Source: an uncultured Collinsella sp.
Lineage (GTDB): Bacteria; Actinomycetota; Coriobacteriia; Coriobacteriales; Coriobacteriaceae
DNA: 64,000 nt
Direction: 5' to 3'
Assembly: GCA_902492935.1 (NCBI GenBank)
Contig: CABUNJ010000001.1
Location: forward strand, 62,001-126,000
Shown: piece by piece, positions 26,524 through 35,967 of the stretch
How positions within the stretch are numbered: position 1 is the stretch's first letter
How the letters are laid out: each line of letters opens with the position of its first letter
The notes under the pieces: generated by a model
What the model was told of the DNA's origin: nothing
Database searches by the model: none
What the model saw: the letters and a program-made list of their open reading frames with translations, nothing else
Program-made: the position numbers and the translations under genes

Positions 26524-26585
26524 CAACAACTCCTCCCCCGCAATGATTTTTTAATCCCCGTCCCAGAAAAATCATCCCAAAAAGA

Positions 26586-27155
26586 CTACCTTGCGAAAAA
26601 GCGCACGCCAAAGGATGTGTCCTCGCAGGCGACAATGCGGCGGTCGCGCAAAATGGTCCGCACGTAATACCAGTCGCCCACACAGCCCGACAAATGCAAG
26701 CCGGCCGCCAGGTAGCACAGCAGTGGATAGCCCGAAAACGCAAACCCCAGGGTAAACGCTGTCGTCACAACAACCGTCGGCGCCAGGCAAACCGCCATGT
26801 ACCGCCGGCGCGAATACACAACACCCTCGGCGCAGGCATAGATCATCGCCGTCTCGCGATTCGCCCCAAAGGTCACCTTCGCGCCCGCAGGCGCCAGCAA
26901 CTTAAAAAACACACCGTGCACCAGCTCGTGCACGGCGAACGACGCCATTGAGATCGCAGCCAAGCCGACTATCCAGCCCACGACAGCCATCCAGCCGCCC
27001 GCGTCAGCCGCATCCAGATCCGCAGGCCCGCCCAGCAGCATAAACACCGGCACCAGGCACACGGCAAACACGCCGACGACGACCATCCCCCACACGAAGC
27101 AAGCGTGCAGAAAATCCTCGTCTTCAAACGCATGTATGTTGGAAATCTCATTCAT
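26586..27155 (-). CDS. DUF3267-type membrane zincin protease-like protein
   Basis: A 189-residue membrane protein. HELVH at about residues 70-74 matches the HExxH zinc-protease motif, embedded next to hydrophobic helices as in DUF3267 (putative zincin peptidases related to site-2 proteases). About four hydrophobic segments are visible. A later DWYYVR may carry the third metal ligand. The gene is divergent from the MetRS-like gene and has only a weak ribosome site. No substrate is known. Confidence 0.75.
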   Translation of the reverse strand: MNEISNIHAFEDEDFLHACFVWGMVVVGVFAVCLVPVFMLLGGPADLDAADAGGWMAVVGWIVGLAAISMASFAVHELVHGVFFKLLAPAGAKVTFGANRETAMIYACAEGVVYSRRRYMAVCLAPTVVVTTAFTLGFAFSGYPLLCYLAAGLHLSGCVGDWYYVRTILRDRRIVACEDTSFGVRFFAR

Positions 27156-27287
27156 AGCATCTTAGGATAGCGCCCCTGCCACGTACCCGTCCGCATGTGC
27201 GATAATGTCGAACGATATGCACGAATTGACCACCGCGCCGCCAGGCCTTGCGCCCGACTGCGCTCTCACCATATGCGAAGGAGTCCC

Positions 27288-29438
27288 ATGGCATCCAAAT
27301 ACTCCATGAACGACCGTCCCAGCTGGCCTCGCCGCGCCATCGTTACCGCCGGCGAGCCCTACGGCAACAAGGGCCTTCACTTTGGCCACGTTGGCGGCGT
27401 CTTTGTCCCTGCCGACTTCTTCGCCCGTTTCCTGCGCGACCGTCTGGGCCGCGAGAACGTCATCTTCACCTCGGGCACCGACTGCTACGGCTCGCCCATC
27501 ATGGAGAGCTACCGCAAGCTCAAGGAGAACGAAGGCTACGACAAGTCCATTAGCGAGTACGTCGAGTCCAACCACTCCCGCCAAGCAGCGACCCTCAACA
27601 ACTACAACATCAGCTGCGATATCTACGGCGGCTCGGGCCTTGAGCCGGCTGCGCAGATTCACAACGAGGTGACCGCCGAGATTATCAAGCGCCTGTACGA
27701 GCAGGACACCATCTCCAAGCGCTCCACGCTGCAGTTCTACGACGCCAAGGCCGGCACGTTCCTCAACGGCCGCCAGGTGATCGGCCGCTGCCCCATCCAG
27801 GGCTGCAAGTCCGAGAAGGCCTATGCCGACGAGTGCGACCTGGGCCACCAGTTTGAGCCCGAGGAGCTCATCGCGCCCAAGAGCCAGCTCACCGGCGAGG
27901 TGCCCGAGCTGCGCCCGGTCGACAACCTCTACTTTGACCTGCCGGCCTACCTCGACTTTATGAAGACCTATACCGCCAAGCTCGCCCAGAACCCGCAGGT
28001 TCGCTCCGTGGTCTCCAAGACCATGGAGGAGTGGCTGCTGCCGGCCCAGCTCTACATCCAGAACAAGTTCCGCGAGGCCTTCGATGCCGTCGAGGATCAG
28101 CTTCCTGAGCACACCGTGCTGGAGCCCGAGGGCAACAAGAGCAGCTTTACCGTCACCTTCCCCAGCTGGAAGGAGCGCGACGACGCCCACGCGGTGCTCG
28201 CCAACGGCGGCGTGCGCTTCCGCAGCGGCAAGGCGCTCGTGCCCTTCCGCATCACCGGCAACATCGACTGGGGCGTTCCGGTGCCCGAGGTCGACGGCGT
28301 GAACGACGTCACCTGCTGGTGCTGGCCCGAGAGCCTGTGGGCGCCCATCAGCTACACGCGTACCGTACTCGCCCGCGACGCCCGTGCCGCCGGCGTGACC
28401 GAGGGTGTCGCCGCCCAGGACGCCGCCCTCATGGGCGAGCCCGCCGCCAATTCCACGCAGGTCCCCGCGCCCACCTACCAGCACAGCTCGCTCGACTGGC
28501 GCGACTGGTGGTGCTCTGACGACGCTCAGATTTACCAGTTCATCGGTCAGGACAACATCTATTTCTACTGCATCGCGCAGACCGCCATGTGGGAGGCCCT
28601 GGGCTGGGACCTCACGCAGAGCACTGTCAGCGCCTGCTACCACCTGCTCTACATGGGCAAAAAGGCCAGCTCGTCCTCGCAGACGCCTCCCCCGCCGGCA
28701 GACGACCTGCTCAACCACTACACCTGCGAGCAGATGCGTGCGCACTGGCTGTCGCTCGGCCTGTCCGAGAAGCCGGTGAGCTTTAGCCCCAAGGCATACG
28801 ACACCCGCGTGACCGGCAAGGACAAGGACGGCAACGAGGTACGCGCCTGCGACGACAAGCGCGTTATCGACCCGGCCCTTAAGGAGAGCGCGCTGCTGAC
28901 CGGCGTGTTCAACCGCCTGGCCCGCAGCTGCTTCTACGGCGTCGCCGTCAAGGAAGGCGACGAGAGCCCCTACCGCAACGGCTGCATCCCCGCCGGTGCC
29001 GCTTCTGACACCGTGGTCGAAGCCGCCCAACAGGCAGCCCTCGCCTTTGAGCAGGCCATGTACAAGTTCGAGACGCACCGCGCGCTTGCCGTGTGCGACG
29101 ACTACCTGCGCGCCGCCAACAAGCGCTGGAGCGACGCCTCCAAGGCCGCCAACAAGCTCGAGGGTAACGAGGCAAACGCCGCGATGAGGCAGGCCCTCGT
29201 CGACGCCTTTACCGAGCTGCGCGTAGCAACCGTGCTCATGCACGGTATTGTGCCGGCCGGCTGCGAGCTCATCTGTGAGTACTTCGACGTCGATCCGGTC
29301 GCCTTCTTTAGCTGGGATAACATCTTTGCCTCCACGGACGAGTTCGTGGAGAGCCTGGGCGAGAAGCCCGGCGAGCACCGCGTGAAGCCGCTGCCCCCGC
29401 GCTTCGACTTCTTCAGCAAGCACGAGAGCCAGTACTAG
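27288..29438 (+). CDS. Methionyl-tRNA synthetase-like class I tRNA ligase
   Basis: A 716-residue class I aminoacyl-tRNA synthetase of the MetRS type. The HIGH motif is HFGH at residues 31-34, followed by IFTSGTDCYGSP. A zinc-knuckle-like insert (GRCPIQGC..CDLGH) and the DWGVPVP and FIGQDNIYF motifs are all MetRS hallmarks. The KMSKS loop, however, reads KKASSSS near residue 458, losing the second Lys that normally helps activate the amino acid. It may be a divergent but functional MetRS, or a MetRS-derived protein with another role. The ATG at 27288 follows AAGGAG. Confidence 0.82.
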   Translation: MASKYSMNDRPSWPRRAIVTAGEPYGNKGLHFGHVGGVFVPADFFARFLRDRLGRENVIFTSGTDCYGSPIMESYRKLKENEGYDKSISEYVESNHSRQAATLNNYNISCDIYGGSGLEPAAQIHNEVTAEIIKRLYEQDTISKRSTLQFYDAKAGTFLNGRQVIGRCPIQGCKSEKAYADECDLGHQFEPEELIAPKSQLTGEVPELRPVDNLYFDLPAYLDFMKTYTAKLAQNPQVRSVVSKTMEEWLLPAQLYIQNKFREAFDAVEDQLPEHTVLEPEGNKSSFTVTFPSWKERDDAHAVLANGGVRFRSGKALVPFRITGNIDWGVPVPEVDGVNDVTCWCWPESLWAPISYTRTVLARDARAAGVTEGVAAQDAALMGEPAANSTQVPAPTYQHSSLDWRDWWCSDDAQIYQFIGQDNIYFYCIAQTAMWEALGWDLTQSTVSACYHLLYMGKKASSSSQTPPPPADDLLNHYTCEQMRAHWLSLGLSEKPVSFSPKAYDTRVTGKDKDGNEVRACDDKRVIDPALKESALLTGVFNRLARSCFYGVAVKEGDESPYRNGCIPAGAASDTVVEAAQQAALAFEQAMYKFETHRALAVCDDYLRAANKRWSDASKAANKLEGNEANAAMRQALVDAFTELRVATVLMHGIVPAGCELICEYFDVDPVAFFSWDNIFASTDEFVESLGEKPGEHRVKPLPPRFDFFSKHESQY

Positions 29439-29487
29439 GCAAACGCCAAGGCGCCCAGAAAAATCATTTTGATGGAAGGAAAGACGG

Positions 29488-30591
29488 ATGTCTAAGCCGC
29501 GTCGTCGTAAGCAGAAAAAGCAGGTCAAGGCCGAGCTCAAGCTCAGGCAGTTTGCCGCTACCGAGCTTTCCGACCAGCTTGCCGCCCAACACTCCGCCGC
29601 CGACCTGCCGCGCTTTATGGTCGACACGGTTGCCGGCGCCTATACGCCCGCCGATGCCGAGCTCATGATCGAGGGCTTTGGCGCCGCAGTTGCACGCCCG
29701 GTCACGCTGCGCGCCAACACGCTCAAGGCGACCGCCGAGGACATCGCTGCGGCGCTCGATGCCGCCGGCATCGCCCACAACCCCGTCGCCTGGTACCCGG
29801 ACGCGTCCATCCTGCCCGAGGCCCAGGTTTCCGATCTGTGGGGCCTCGACATCTACCGTGACGGCAAGATCTACCTGCAGAGCCTGTCATCCATGATGCC
29901 GCCTTTGGTGTTAGGCGCTCAGGCCGGCGAGGACATCCTTGACATGTGCGCGGCCCCCGGTGGCAAGACGACGCAGATCGCCGCCCTCACCCAGGGCCAG
30001 GCACACCTCACGGCCTGTGAGATGAGCATTCCCCGCGCCGAAAAGCTTGAGTCCAACCTCCACCGCCAGGGCGCCAAAAACGTGCCCGTTATGCGCATCG
30101 ACGCACGCGAGCTCGACGAATTCTTCCGCTTTGACCGCATCCTGCTCGACGCCCCCTGCACCGGCACGGGCACCGCCATCAGCGGCAACGAGAAAAGTCT
30201 GCGCGGCCTGACCGAGCAGCTGCTTGGCAAGTGCGCCCGCTCGCAGCGCGCGCTTCTGGACCGCGCCATGGGCGCCCTCAAACCGGGCGGCACGCTCGTC
30301 TATTCCACCTGTTCGATCATGCCGCAGGAAAACGAGGACGCCCTGCAAGAGGCCCTCGACAAGCATATGGACTGCGAGCTCATCCCCCTCGACGGCACGC
30401 CGAGTGAAAGCGAAACACGCCGCGCCCACGAAGCCGGTGAGGAGCCGCGCATCGAGTCCAACGCTCTCACCGAGGCAATCGCCGCGGGTCAGGTATCGGC
30501 TATCGCCAATGGCATGCCCGGCACGCTGACCATTCCGCCTAGCCGCGACTTTGAGGGCTTCTACATTGCCCTGATCCGAAAACGCAGCTAG
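29488..30591 (+). CDS. RsmF/NOP2-type RNA (cytosine-5) methyltransferase
   Basis: A 367-residue SAM-dependent RNA methyltransferase of the NOL1/NOP2/Sun family. The SAM motif is DMCAAPGGKTTQ, motif IV is DAPCTGTG with the catalytic-cycle Cys, and motif VI is YSTCSI with the nucleophilic Cys. The N-terminus is lysine-rich and probably binds RNA. The likely target is rRNA (RsmF or RsmB-like) rather than tRNA, though this is not certain. It lies 50 bases after the MetRS-like gene in the same direction, so the two may be co-transcribed. The ribosome site is AAGGAAAG. Confidence 0.9.
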   Translation: MSKPRRRKQKKQVKAELKLRQFAATELSDQLAAQHSAADLPRFMVDTVAGAYTPADAELMIEGFGAAVARPVTLRANTLKATAEDIAAALDAAGIAHNPVAWYPDASILPEAQVSDLWGLDIYRDGKIYLQSLSSMMPPLVLGAQAGEDILDMCAAPGGKTTQIAALTQGQAHLTACEMSIPRAEKLESNLHRQGAKNVPVMRIDARELDEFFRFDRILLDAPCTGTGTAISGNEKSLRGLTEQLLGKCARSQRALLDRAMGALKPGGTLVYSTCSIMPQENEDALQEALDKHMDCELIPLDGTPSESETRRAHEAGEEPRIESNALTEAIAAGQVSAIANGMPGTLTIPPSRDFEGFYIALIRKRS

Positions 30592-30615
30592 CGCACGGAT
30601 CCAAAACTCAACAAG

Positions 30616-30786
30616 CTATCTCTGTGCGCGTTTGCCCTGCTGGTCGCGATGCTGTTTAAGCATCGCGCGCTCCTTGCGTTCGGCCCTTTTGCCCTTAATG
30701 GCCGTGACCACAAAGTAGATGACCGCGGCGGCTACGATTGCGCCCACGCATAGGCCAATCGAGCCCAACATTGCCGAAAATTCCAT
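30616..30786 (-). CDS. Small single-pass membrane protein (56 residues)
   Basis: A 56-residue reading frame: MEFSAMLGSIGLCVGAIVAA, more hydrophobic residues to about 30, then a strongly basic tail (KGKRAERKER...KRAQR). This gives one membrane helix with a positive cytoplasmic end. GAGAGGTG precedes the ATG. It is convergent with the methyltransferase gene, whose stop is 25 bases away. No family is recognised. The ribosome site and clean topology argue that it is real. Confidence 0.65.
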   Translation of the reverse strand: MEFSAMLGSIGLCVGAIVAAAVIYFVVTAIKGKRAERKERAMLKQHRDQQGKRAQR

Positions 30787-30977
30787 ACCGCGTCACCTCT
30801 CTTTTAAACGGGACTTTCAAGATAGCACCTCGATACCCGCCACCACAGCTCCTTCACGTTCGCCGGCCCTTCGGTCTAACGGATGGTGCGGCGGGGAAAA
30901 ATCAACTCGTCAAACGATTTAGCATTCGCAATTCCGGCTGCATCGCGCCGGCCGTCATCACATAGAATCGAGCTTCC

Positions 30978-32066
30978 ATGGATACCCTCAACGATCCAAA
31001 TGAGCGCGTCGACGCCTTCGTCGGCACCAGCTCCTTCGACACGCCTGCCGCGACAAACGACCAAGCTCCCATCGATGTGCCCGCCGAGGTTCACGAGGAC
31101 ATCGTCGCCTCGGTCGATTTCTCCGAGGTCGAGCTCGCAGACGAGTTCACCGAGCCCCAGGTAGCCGTGACCCCCAACGGACTGCTCCCCATGGAACCGC
31201 TGCCCATCGACGGGCGTTTGCGCAAGGCGGCCCTTCGCATGCCCGACGAGATCGAGGAGGCCAGCGGCTTTACGCTCTTCGGTCGACGCATCAAGTCGCT
31301 CATTTACACCACCGACGTGGCCGTCATCCGCAACTCCAATGCCGATGCTGTCTTTGCCGTTTACCCCTTCACGCCGCAGCCGGCCATTACGCAGGCGCTG
31401 CTGACCGTCGCCGAGTGCCCGGTCTTTGTAGGCGTGGGCGGTGGCACCACCACTGGTAAGCGCTCCGTGCAGATGGCAGCTGTCTCCGAGATGCAGGGCG
31501 CAGCGGGCTGCGTGGTCAACTCCCCCGCCACCGCCGAGATGGTCGAGCACATCACCAACATCGCCGACATCCCCGTCATCGCCACGGTCGTTCGTTGCGA
31601 CGACGACGCTCACGCCAAAGTGCGCGCCGGCGCCAAGATCCTCAACATCGCCGCCGGCAAGAACACGCCGCAGGTCCTGCGTGAACTGCGCGAGCACTAT
31701 CCCAACCTGCCGCTCATCGCGCCGGGCGGCAAGACGCCCGAGAGCATTCGCGAGACCATCGCCGCCGGCGCCAACGCCATCATCTGGACGCCGCCTTCGG
31801 CCCAGCAGCTACAGACCGACATGATGCAGCGTTATCGCAAGATGAAGGAAGACGCCACACCCGTTATTTCGCGCGACGATGTGCCCATTATCGACCAGGT
31901 CGCCGCCGAGGTCAGCCAGGTCGAGAACATGAATCCCGACGTGCCGATTCCCGACGAAGTCATCGAGCGCGTCGCTTCGATCCACGAGCGCGTCGAGGAG
32001 CATCGCGCCAACCGCGGCCTTAAGCCATCACTGCACGGCTTCTTCTTCCGCGGAAAGAAACGTTAG
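30978..32066 (+). CDS. TIM-barrel-like protein of unknown function
   Basis: A 362-residue protein. Residues 1-95 are an acidic, poorly conserved-looking extension. The core (about 100-290) alternates strands and helices like a TIM barrel of the aldolase or phosphate-binding type: VFVGVGGGTTTGKR, GCVVNSPATAEMVEHI, IPVIATVV, AKILNIAAGKN, LIAPGGKTPESIRETI, GANAIIWTPP. The GGK near the end of the barrel could bind a phosphate group. No catalytic set was recognised. It ends with a basic tail (FFFRGKKR) and is followed by a clear terminator. No ribosome site is strong; upstream ATG-less sequence makes 30978 the best start. Confidence 0.75.
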   Translation: MDTLNDPNERVDAFVGTSSFDTPAATNDQAPIDVPAEVHEDIVASVDFSEVELADEFTEPQVAVTPNGLLPMEPLPIDGRLRKAALRMPDEIEEASGFTLFGRRIKSLIYTTDVAVIRNSNADAVFAVYPFTPQPAITQALLTVAECPVFVGVGGGTTTGKRSVQMAAVSEMQGAAGCVVNSPATAEMVEHITNIADIPVIATVVRCDDDAHAKVRAGAKILNIAAGKNTPQVLRELREHYPNLPLIAPGGKTPESIRETIAAGANAIIWTPPSAQQLQTDMMQRYRKMKEDATPVISRDDVPIIDQVAAEVSQVENMNPDVPIPDEVIERVASIHERVEEHRANRGLKPSLHGFFFRGKKR

Positions 32067-32078
32067 CCGCAACAGCAA

Positions 32079-32113
32079 GGCCCGCCCCACAAACGTGAGG
32101 CGGGCCGTTTTCG
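32079..32113 (+). terminator. Intrinsic terminator
   Basis: GGCCCGCC.CAC pairs with GTG.GGCGGGCC, followed by GTTTTCGTTT. It ends the TIM-barrel-like gene. Confidence 0.85.
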
Positions 32114-32147
32114 TTTGAGCAATCACGCAGCGACGTGATGAGCCAAG

Positions 32148-33038
32148 TTAATCCACGCGCTTGTCGCCCATAAAGAAGAGCGCCACCGTACCAGGTCCGG
32201 TATGCGAGCCAATCAGAGTACCGATATCATTGATCTCAATCTTGCCTTTAAGCTGCGGAACATGTTCCTCAATCAGCGCCGCAACTGCCTCAGCATCCTC
32301 GCGGCACGCCGAGTGCGACATGATGCACTTACCCGAATAATCTGCACCGTCCTGCACGTGTGCCATCATGGTCTTAGCCATCTCGGAAATTGCGCGCTTC
32401 TTAGTGCGAATCTTCTCACGTGGCGACAGCTTGCCGTCGCAATCGACCGTCATAAGCGGGCAAATCTTAAGCGCCGTGCCGATGATCGCGCTCGCGGCCG
32501 AAATGCGACCGCCGCGCAGGTAGCTCGACAGATCGGTCGAGAAGAACCAGTGGTGCAGGTTGAGCTTGTGCTCCTCGATCCAGGCAGCCGTCTCGTCGAG
32601 TGAAGCTCCGCTATCGCGCACGTTGGCGGCATATTCCAGCAACAGGCCAAAGCCCGAAGACGCCGCCAGCGAATCGATGACGCGCACCTTGCCGCCCTGG
32701 GGATAGCGATCCGCGAGCATCTGCGCCGCAACGCAAGCCGAACCATACGTACCCGAAATGCCCGAAGATAGCGTCAGGTGCAGTACATCCTTACCCTCGG
32801 CAACAAACGGCTCCCAAAACTCCTCGTACTCACCCACGCTCACCTGAGACGTCTTGGGCATGGCACCCGCGGCAATCTGAGCAAAAAACTCGTCCGGCGT
32901 AATCGACTGATACAGATCGTCCGTATAGACAACATCGTCGATCTCGTAATGAAAACACACGACAGGGATATTGCGCGACGCAAAGAACTCACGGGTTCGA
33001 TCGGCGGCGGATTCACAGGTCAGGACAAAATCACTCAT
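32148..33038 (-). CDS. DegV-family fatty-acid-binding protein (second copy)
   Basis: A 296-residue DegV/FakB-type protein, only distantly similar to the one at 12346. TCESAAD replaces the usual TDSTADL at the N-terminus, TSQVSVGEY forms the lipid site, and SSGISGTYGSA is the clear family motif. YLRGGRIS is also typical of DegV. The ATG at 33038 is selected because AAGGAGCC lies just upstream; an ATG at 33056 would place that site inside the gene. Two DegV proteins in one genome often differ in fatty-acid preference. Confidence 0.92.
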   Translation of the reverse strand: MSDFVLTCESAADRTREFFASRNIPVVCFHYEIDDVVYTDDLYQSITPDEFFAQIAAGAMPKTSQVSVGEYEEFWEPFVAEGKDVLHLTLSSGISGTYGSACVAAQMLADRYPQGGKVRVIDSLAASSGFGLLLEYAANVRDSGASLDETAAWIEEHKLNLHHWFFSTDLSSYLRGGRISAASAIIGTALKICPLMTVDCDGKLSPREKIRTKKRAISEMAKTMMAHVQDGADYSGKCIMSHSACREDAEAVAALIEEHVPQLKGKIEINDIGTLIGSHTGPGTVALFFMGDKRVD

Positions 33039-33301
33039 ATGAGGCTCCTTACTCATTACTGCGCAAATTATCGCACAGTGAGCCTACATACGGTACATAT
33101 GTCCACTATTTACCAAATCGAAGCAATAATAGCGAACATCTTTACCACCATCGTCTCCACCGGCTCCACGCATAAATATCTGAGAAAACACCTTCTGTCG
33201 TCTCCACTCAACCGCCATATCTACCTCAACTAAATCGATTTACCAAACCATTCAGCCGACAATTCAGCCGCTGGCGCAAAATCGAAACAAAAGCGGCGCA
33301 T

Positions 33302-33331
33302 ACTGATAAACGTTTGACGCTGTTTATCAGT
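33302..33331 (+). promoter_or_regulatory. Candidate operator upstream of fbp
   Basis: A perfect inverted repeat, ACTGATAAAC at 33302-33311 and GTTTATCAGT at 33322-33331, separated by 10 bases, lies 27 bases before the fbp start codon. This size and spacing suit a dimeric repressor. The rest of the 320-base gap (33039-33301) is AT-richer, holds no gene and may contain promoters. Confidence 0.6.
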
Positions 33332-33358
33332 TTTACCAGCTCCATCGGAAGGTGTTTC

Positions 33359-35275
33359 ATGGTCGCATTCGATCGCAATCCGCAAGACTTCAAGTATCTG
33401 CGCCTGCTGTCGAGACAGTTTCCCACCGAACAATCCGCGTTTACCGAAATTATCAACCTCTCGGCCATCCTCAACCTACCCAAGGGCACCGAGCATTTTA
33501 TGAGCGACGTGCATGGCGAGTACGAAGCCTTTATGCACATCCTCAACAACTGCTCGGGCGTCGTGCGCGAACATGTCGACGAGATCTTTGGCGACACGCT
33601 CTCCTTTGACGAAAAGGGCGAGCTGTGCACGCTCATCTACTACCCGCGCGAGAAGATCGAGCTGGTCCGCAGCCAGCGCGAGGACTCGCCCACCTGGTAC
33701 AGGACGATGCTTGACCAGCTCATCATGGTCGCCCGCTCGCTTTCGAGCCGCTATACGCGCTCCAAGGTGCGTAAGGCCATCCCACGCGATTACGCCTACA
33801 TCATCGACGAGCTGCTGCACACGCATCCGGACGAGAACAACTATCGCGTGCGTTATCACGAGCGCATCGTGGAGTCCATTCTGGAGACCGCCAGCGCCGA
33901 CGACTTTATCGAGTCGCTCGCCTCGCTCATCAAGCGGCTGGCCGTCGACCACCTGCACCTGGTGGGCGACATCTTCGACCGAGGCGGCGGCGCGGCCAAG
34001 ATTATGGACCGCCTGCTCACCTACCATTCGCTCGACATCCAGTGGGGCAACCACGACCTGCTGTGGATGGGCGCTGCGGCCGGTGAGCCCGCCTGCATCG
34101 CCACGGTGCTGCGCAACAACCTACGCTACGACAATTACGAGATCCTGGAGAACGACTACGGCATCTCGCTGCGTGAGCTTGTCGCCTTTGCCGATGCCAC
34201 CTACACCGACGGTGAGTCCATCACCCCGCTGATCAAGGCCATCAACGTGCTGCTCTTTAAGCTCGAGGGCCAGATTATCCAGTGCCATCCCGAGTTCGAC
34301 ATGACCGACCGTCTGTTACTCGACAAGATCGATCACGACACCGGCACGGTCACGCTCGCCGACGGCAGCGTGTGGCCGCTCACGACCAACGACTTCCCCA
34401 CCGTCGACCCGGCAGACCCCTATACGCTCACGCCCCAGGAGCAGCACATCATCGACAAGCTCGTGTCCGAGTTTGTCACCGCTGATCACCTGCATCGCCA
34501 TATCGATTTCCTCTATTCCCATGGCTCGATGTACAAGGTCGCCAACGGCAACCTGCTCTTCCACGGCTGCGTTCCGCTCAACGAAGACGGCACCTTTAGC
34601 AGCATGAACTGCCTGGGCACCTGGCACGCTGGCCGCGATTATCTCGATTTTTGCGACCACATCGCCCGCCGGGCCTGGCGCGTGGGCGACCGCGACGCTC
34701 TCGACTGGATGTGGTACCTGTGGATTGGCTTTAACTCGCCCGCCAGTGGACGCCTGGTGCGTACCTTTGAGCGCGCCTATATCGCCGATAAGAGCACCTG
34801 GGTCGAGCCGATGGATCCGTACTTTACGCTTACCAAGTCGCCCTCGGTCTGCGATGACATCATGCGCGAGTTTGGCGTCGCGCCCATGGCATGTTCACCG
34901 ACCGGCCACATCATCAACGGCCACACGCCCGTTAAAACCACCAAGGGCGAGCAACCCATCCGCGCCGAGGGCAAGCTGCTGGTCATCGATGGCGGCTTCT
35001 GCCGCGCTTACCATCCCAAGACGGGTATCGCCGGCTACACGCTTATCTCGAGCTCACGCGGCTGCCGCCTCAAGTCGCACCAGGCCTTTACGACGGTTGC
35101 CGAGGCGCTCACGCGCAACGTGGACATCGAAAGCGAGACCAACCGTTTTGACCAAGCAGACCGTCGCCGCATGGTGAGCGACACCGATTCCGGAGCCAAG
35201 ATCCGCGGCCAGATCCAGGACCTGCGCCAGCTGCTCGATGCATATAGAAACGGTGCTATCGAGGAGCGCGCCTAG
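33359..35275 (+). CDS. fbp: Class III fructose-1,6-bisphosphatase
   Basis: A 638-residue class III FBPase, the gluconeogenic enzyme that dephosphorylates fructose 1,6-bisphosphate. It belongs to the metallophosphatase fold: SDVHGEYEAF, GDIFDRGGGA and WGNHDLLWMG give the Asp, His and Asn metal ligands, and INGHTPVK adds a later His. Length matches the family (about 640-670). The ATG at 33359 follows GGAAGGTG; the longer frame upstream overlaps the candidate operator. Regulation through that operator is inferred. Confidence 0.96.
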   Translation: MVAFDRNPQDFKYLRLLSRQFPTEQSAFTEIINLSAILNLPKGTEHFMSDVHGEYEAFMHILNNCSGVVREHVDEIFGDTLSFDEKGELCTLIYYPREKIELVRSQREDSPTWYRTMLDQLIMVARSLSSRYTRSKVRKAIPRDYAYIIDELLHTHPDENNYRVRYHERIVESILETASADDFIESLASLIKRLAVDHLHLVGDIFDRGGGAAKIMDRLLTYHSLDIQWGNHDLLWMGAAAGEPACIATVLRNNLRYDNYEILENDYGISLRELVAFADATYTDGESITPLIKAINVLLFKLEGQIIQCHPEFDMTDRLLLDKIDHDTGTVTLADGSVWPLTTNDFPTVDPADPYTLTPQEQHIIDKLVSEFVTADHLHRHIDFLYSHGSMYKVANGNLLFHGCVPLNEDGTFSSMNCLGTWHAGRDYLDFCDHIARRAWRVGDRDALDWMWYLWIGFNSPASGRLVRTFERAYIADKSTWVEPMDPYFTLTKSPSVCDDIMREFGVAPMACSPTGHIINGHTPVKTTKGEQPIRAEGKLLVIDGGFCRAYHPKTGIAGYTLISSSRGCRLKSHQAFTTVAEALTRNVDIESETNRFDQADRRRMVSDTDSGAKIRGQIQDLRQLLDAYRNGAIEERA

Positions 35276-35353
35276 CACCACCCGCGGGGATTGGCTAAAC
35301 TTGCTGAGTTTGTCATCCCCGCGGCGCTTCGGCGCCAGCTTAAGGCAGGTACC

Positions 35354-35749
35354 ATGCAAAAGCTCCTTGCGCAGATCATGAAATTTGGCGTCGTCGGTGT
35401 CATTGCCACGGTTATCGACTTTGGCTTTATGAATCTGCTCCACTACGGTCTGGGCCTCAACATCCTAATCGCCAACACCAGCGGCTTTATCGTCTCGCTT
35501 ATCTTTAACTACCTCGCAAGCATGAAGTACGTGTTTGCGCACAAGGAAGGCATGAGCCGCCGCCGCGAGTTCATTATCTTTGTCGTGCTGTCCGTGATCG
35601 GCCTGGCACTCAACGACGGTATCGTGCTGACACTCAACGCCGGTCTGGGGCTCGAGGCCAATATCGCCAAGATCTGCGCCACCGCGCTTGTCATGGTCTA
35701 CAACTTTGTGACCCGAAAGATCTTCCTGGAGGGCGACGAGACCAAGTAG
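35354..35749 (+). CDS. GtrA-family membrane protein (first of two)
   Basis: A 131-residue GtrA protein with four hydrophobic helices. Family features are the MKFGVVGVIATVIDF start, NYLASMKYVFAHKEG in the middle and YNFVTRKIFLEG at the end. GtrA proteins are thought to help move lipid-linked sugars across the membrane for wall or surface glycan modification. The ATG at 35354 is chosen as it begins at the family N-terminus; a TTG at 35291 is possible. A paralogue follows 220 bases downstream. Confidence 0.88.
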   Translation: MQKLLAQIMKFGVVGVIATVIDFGFMNLLHYGLGLNILIANTSGFIVSLIFNYLASMKYVFAHKEGMSRRREFIIFVVLSVIGLALNDGIVLTLNAGLGLEANIAKICATALVMVYNFVTRKIFLEGDETK

Positions 35750-35967
35750 CTCGCAACCTTACAGCCTTACGATGCCCACGGATGACGCGCGTCGAGCGCT
35801 GTATTGTTCGTGGGCTTTGCTCGTTTACGGGAACATTTGCAACGTTTGCGGATTACCTCTTGAATATTTGGCGAGTTCGTATAGTTCTTTCCAAAGACCT
35901 TACGTTTCCCTTGCAAAAGCTCTAAAGTATCCTCTGCTCGATTCATCAACGCATTGGATGTGATTAC

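Noticed and set aside
27162..29627. Minus-strand reading frame of 821 codons over the MetRS-like gene
   Set aside because: Third-position GC bias in high-GC genes opens antisense frames. It lacks a ribosome site and any domain, while the plus strand carries clear synthetase motifs.
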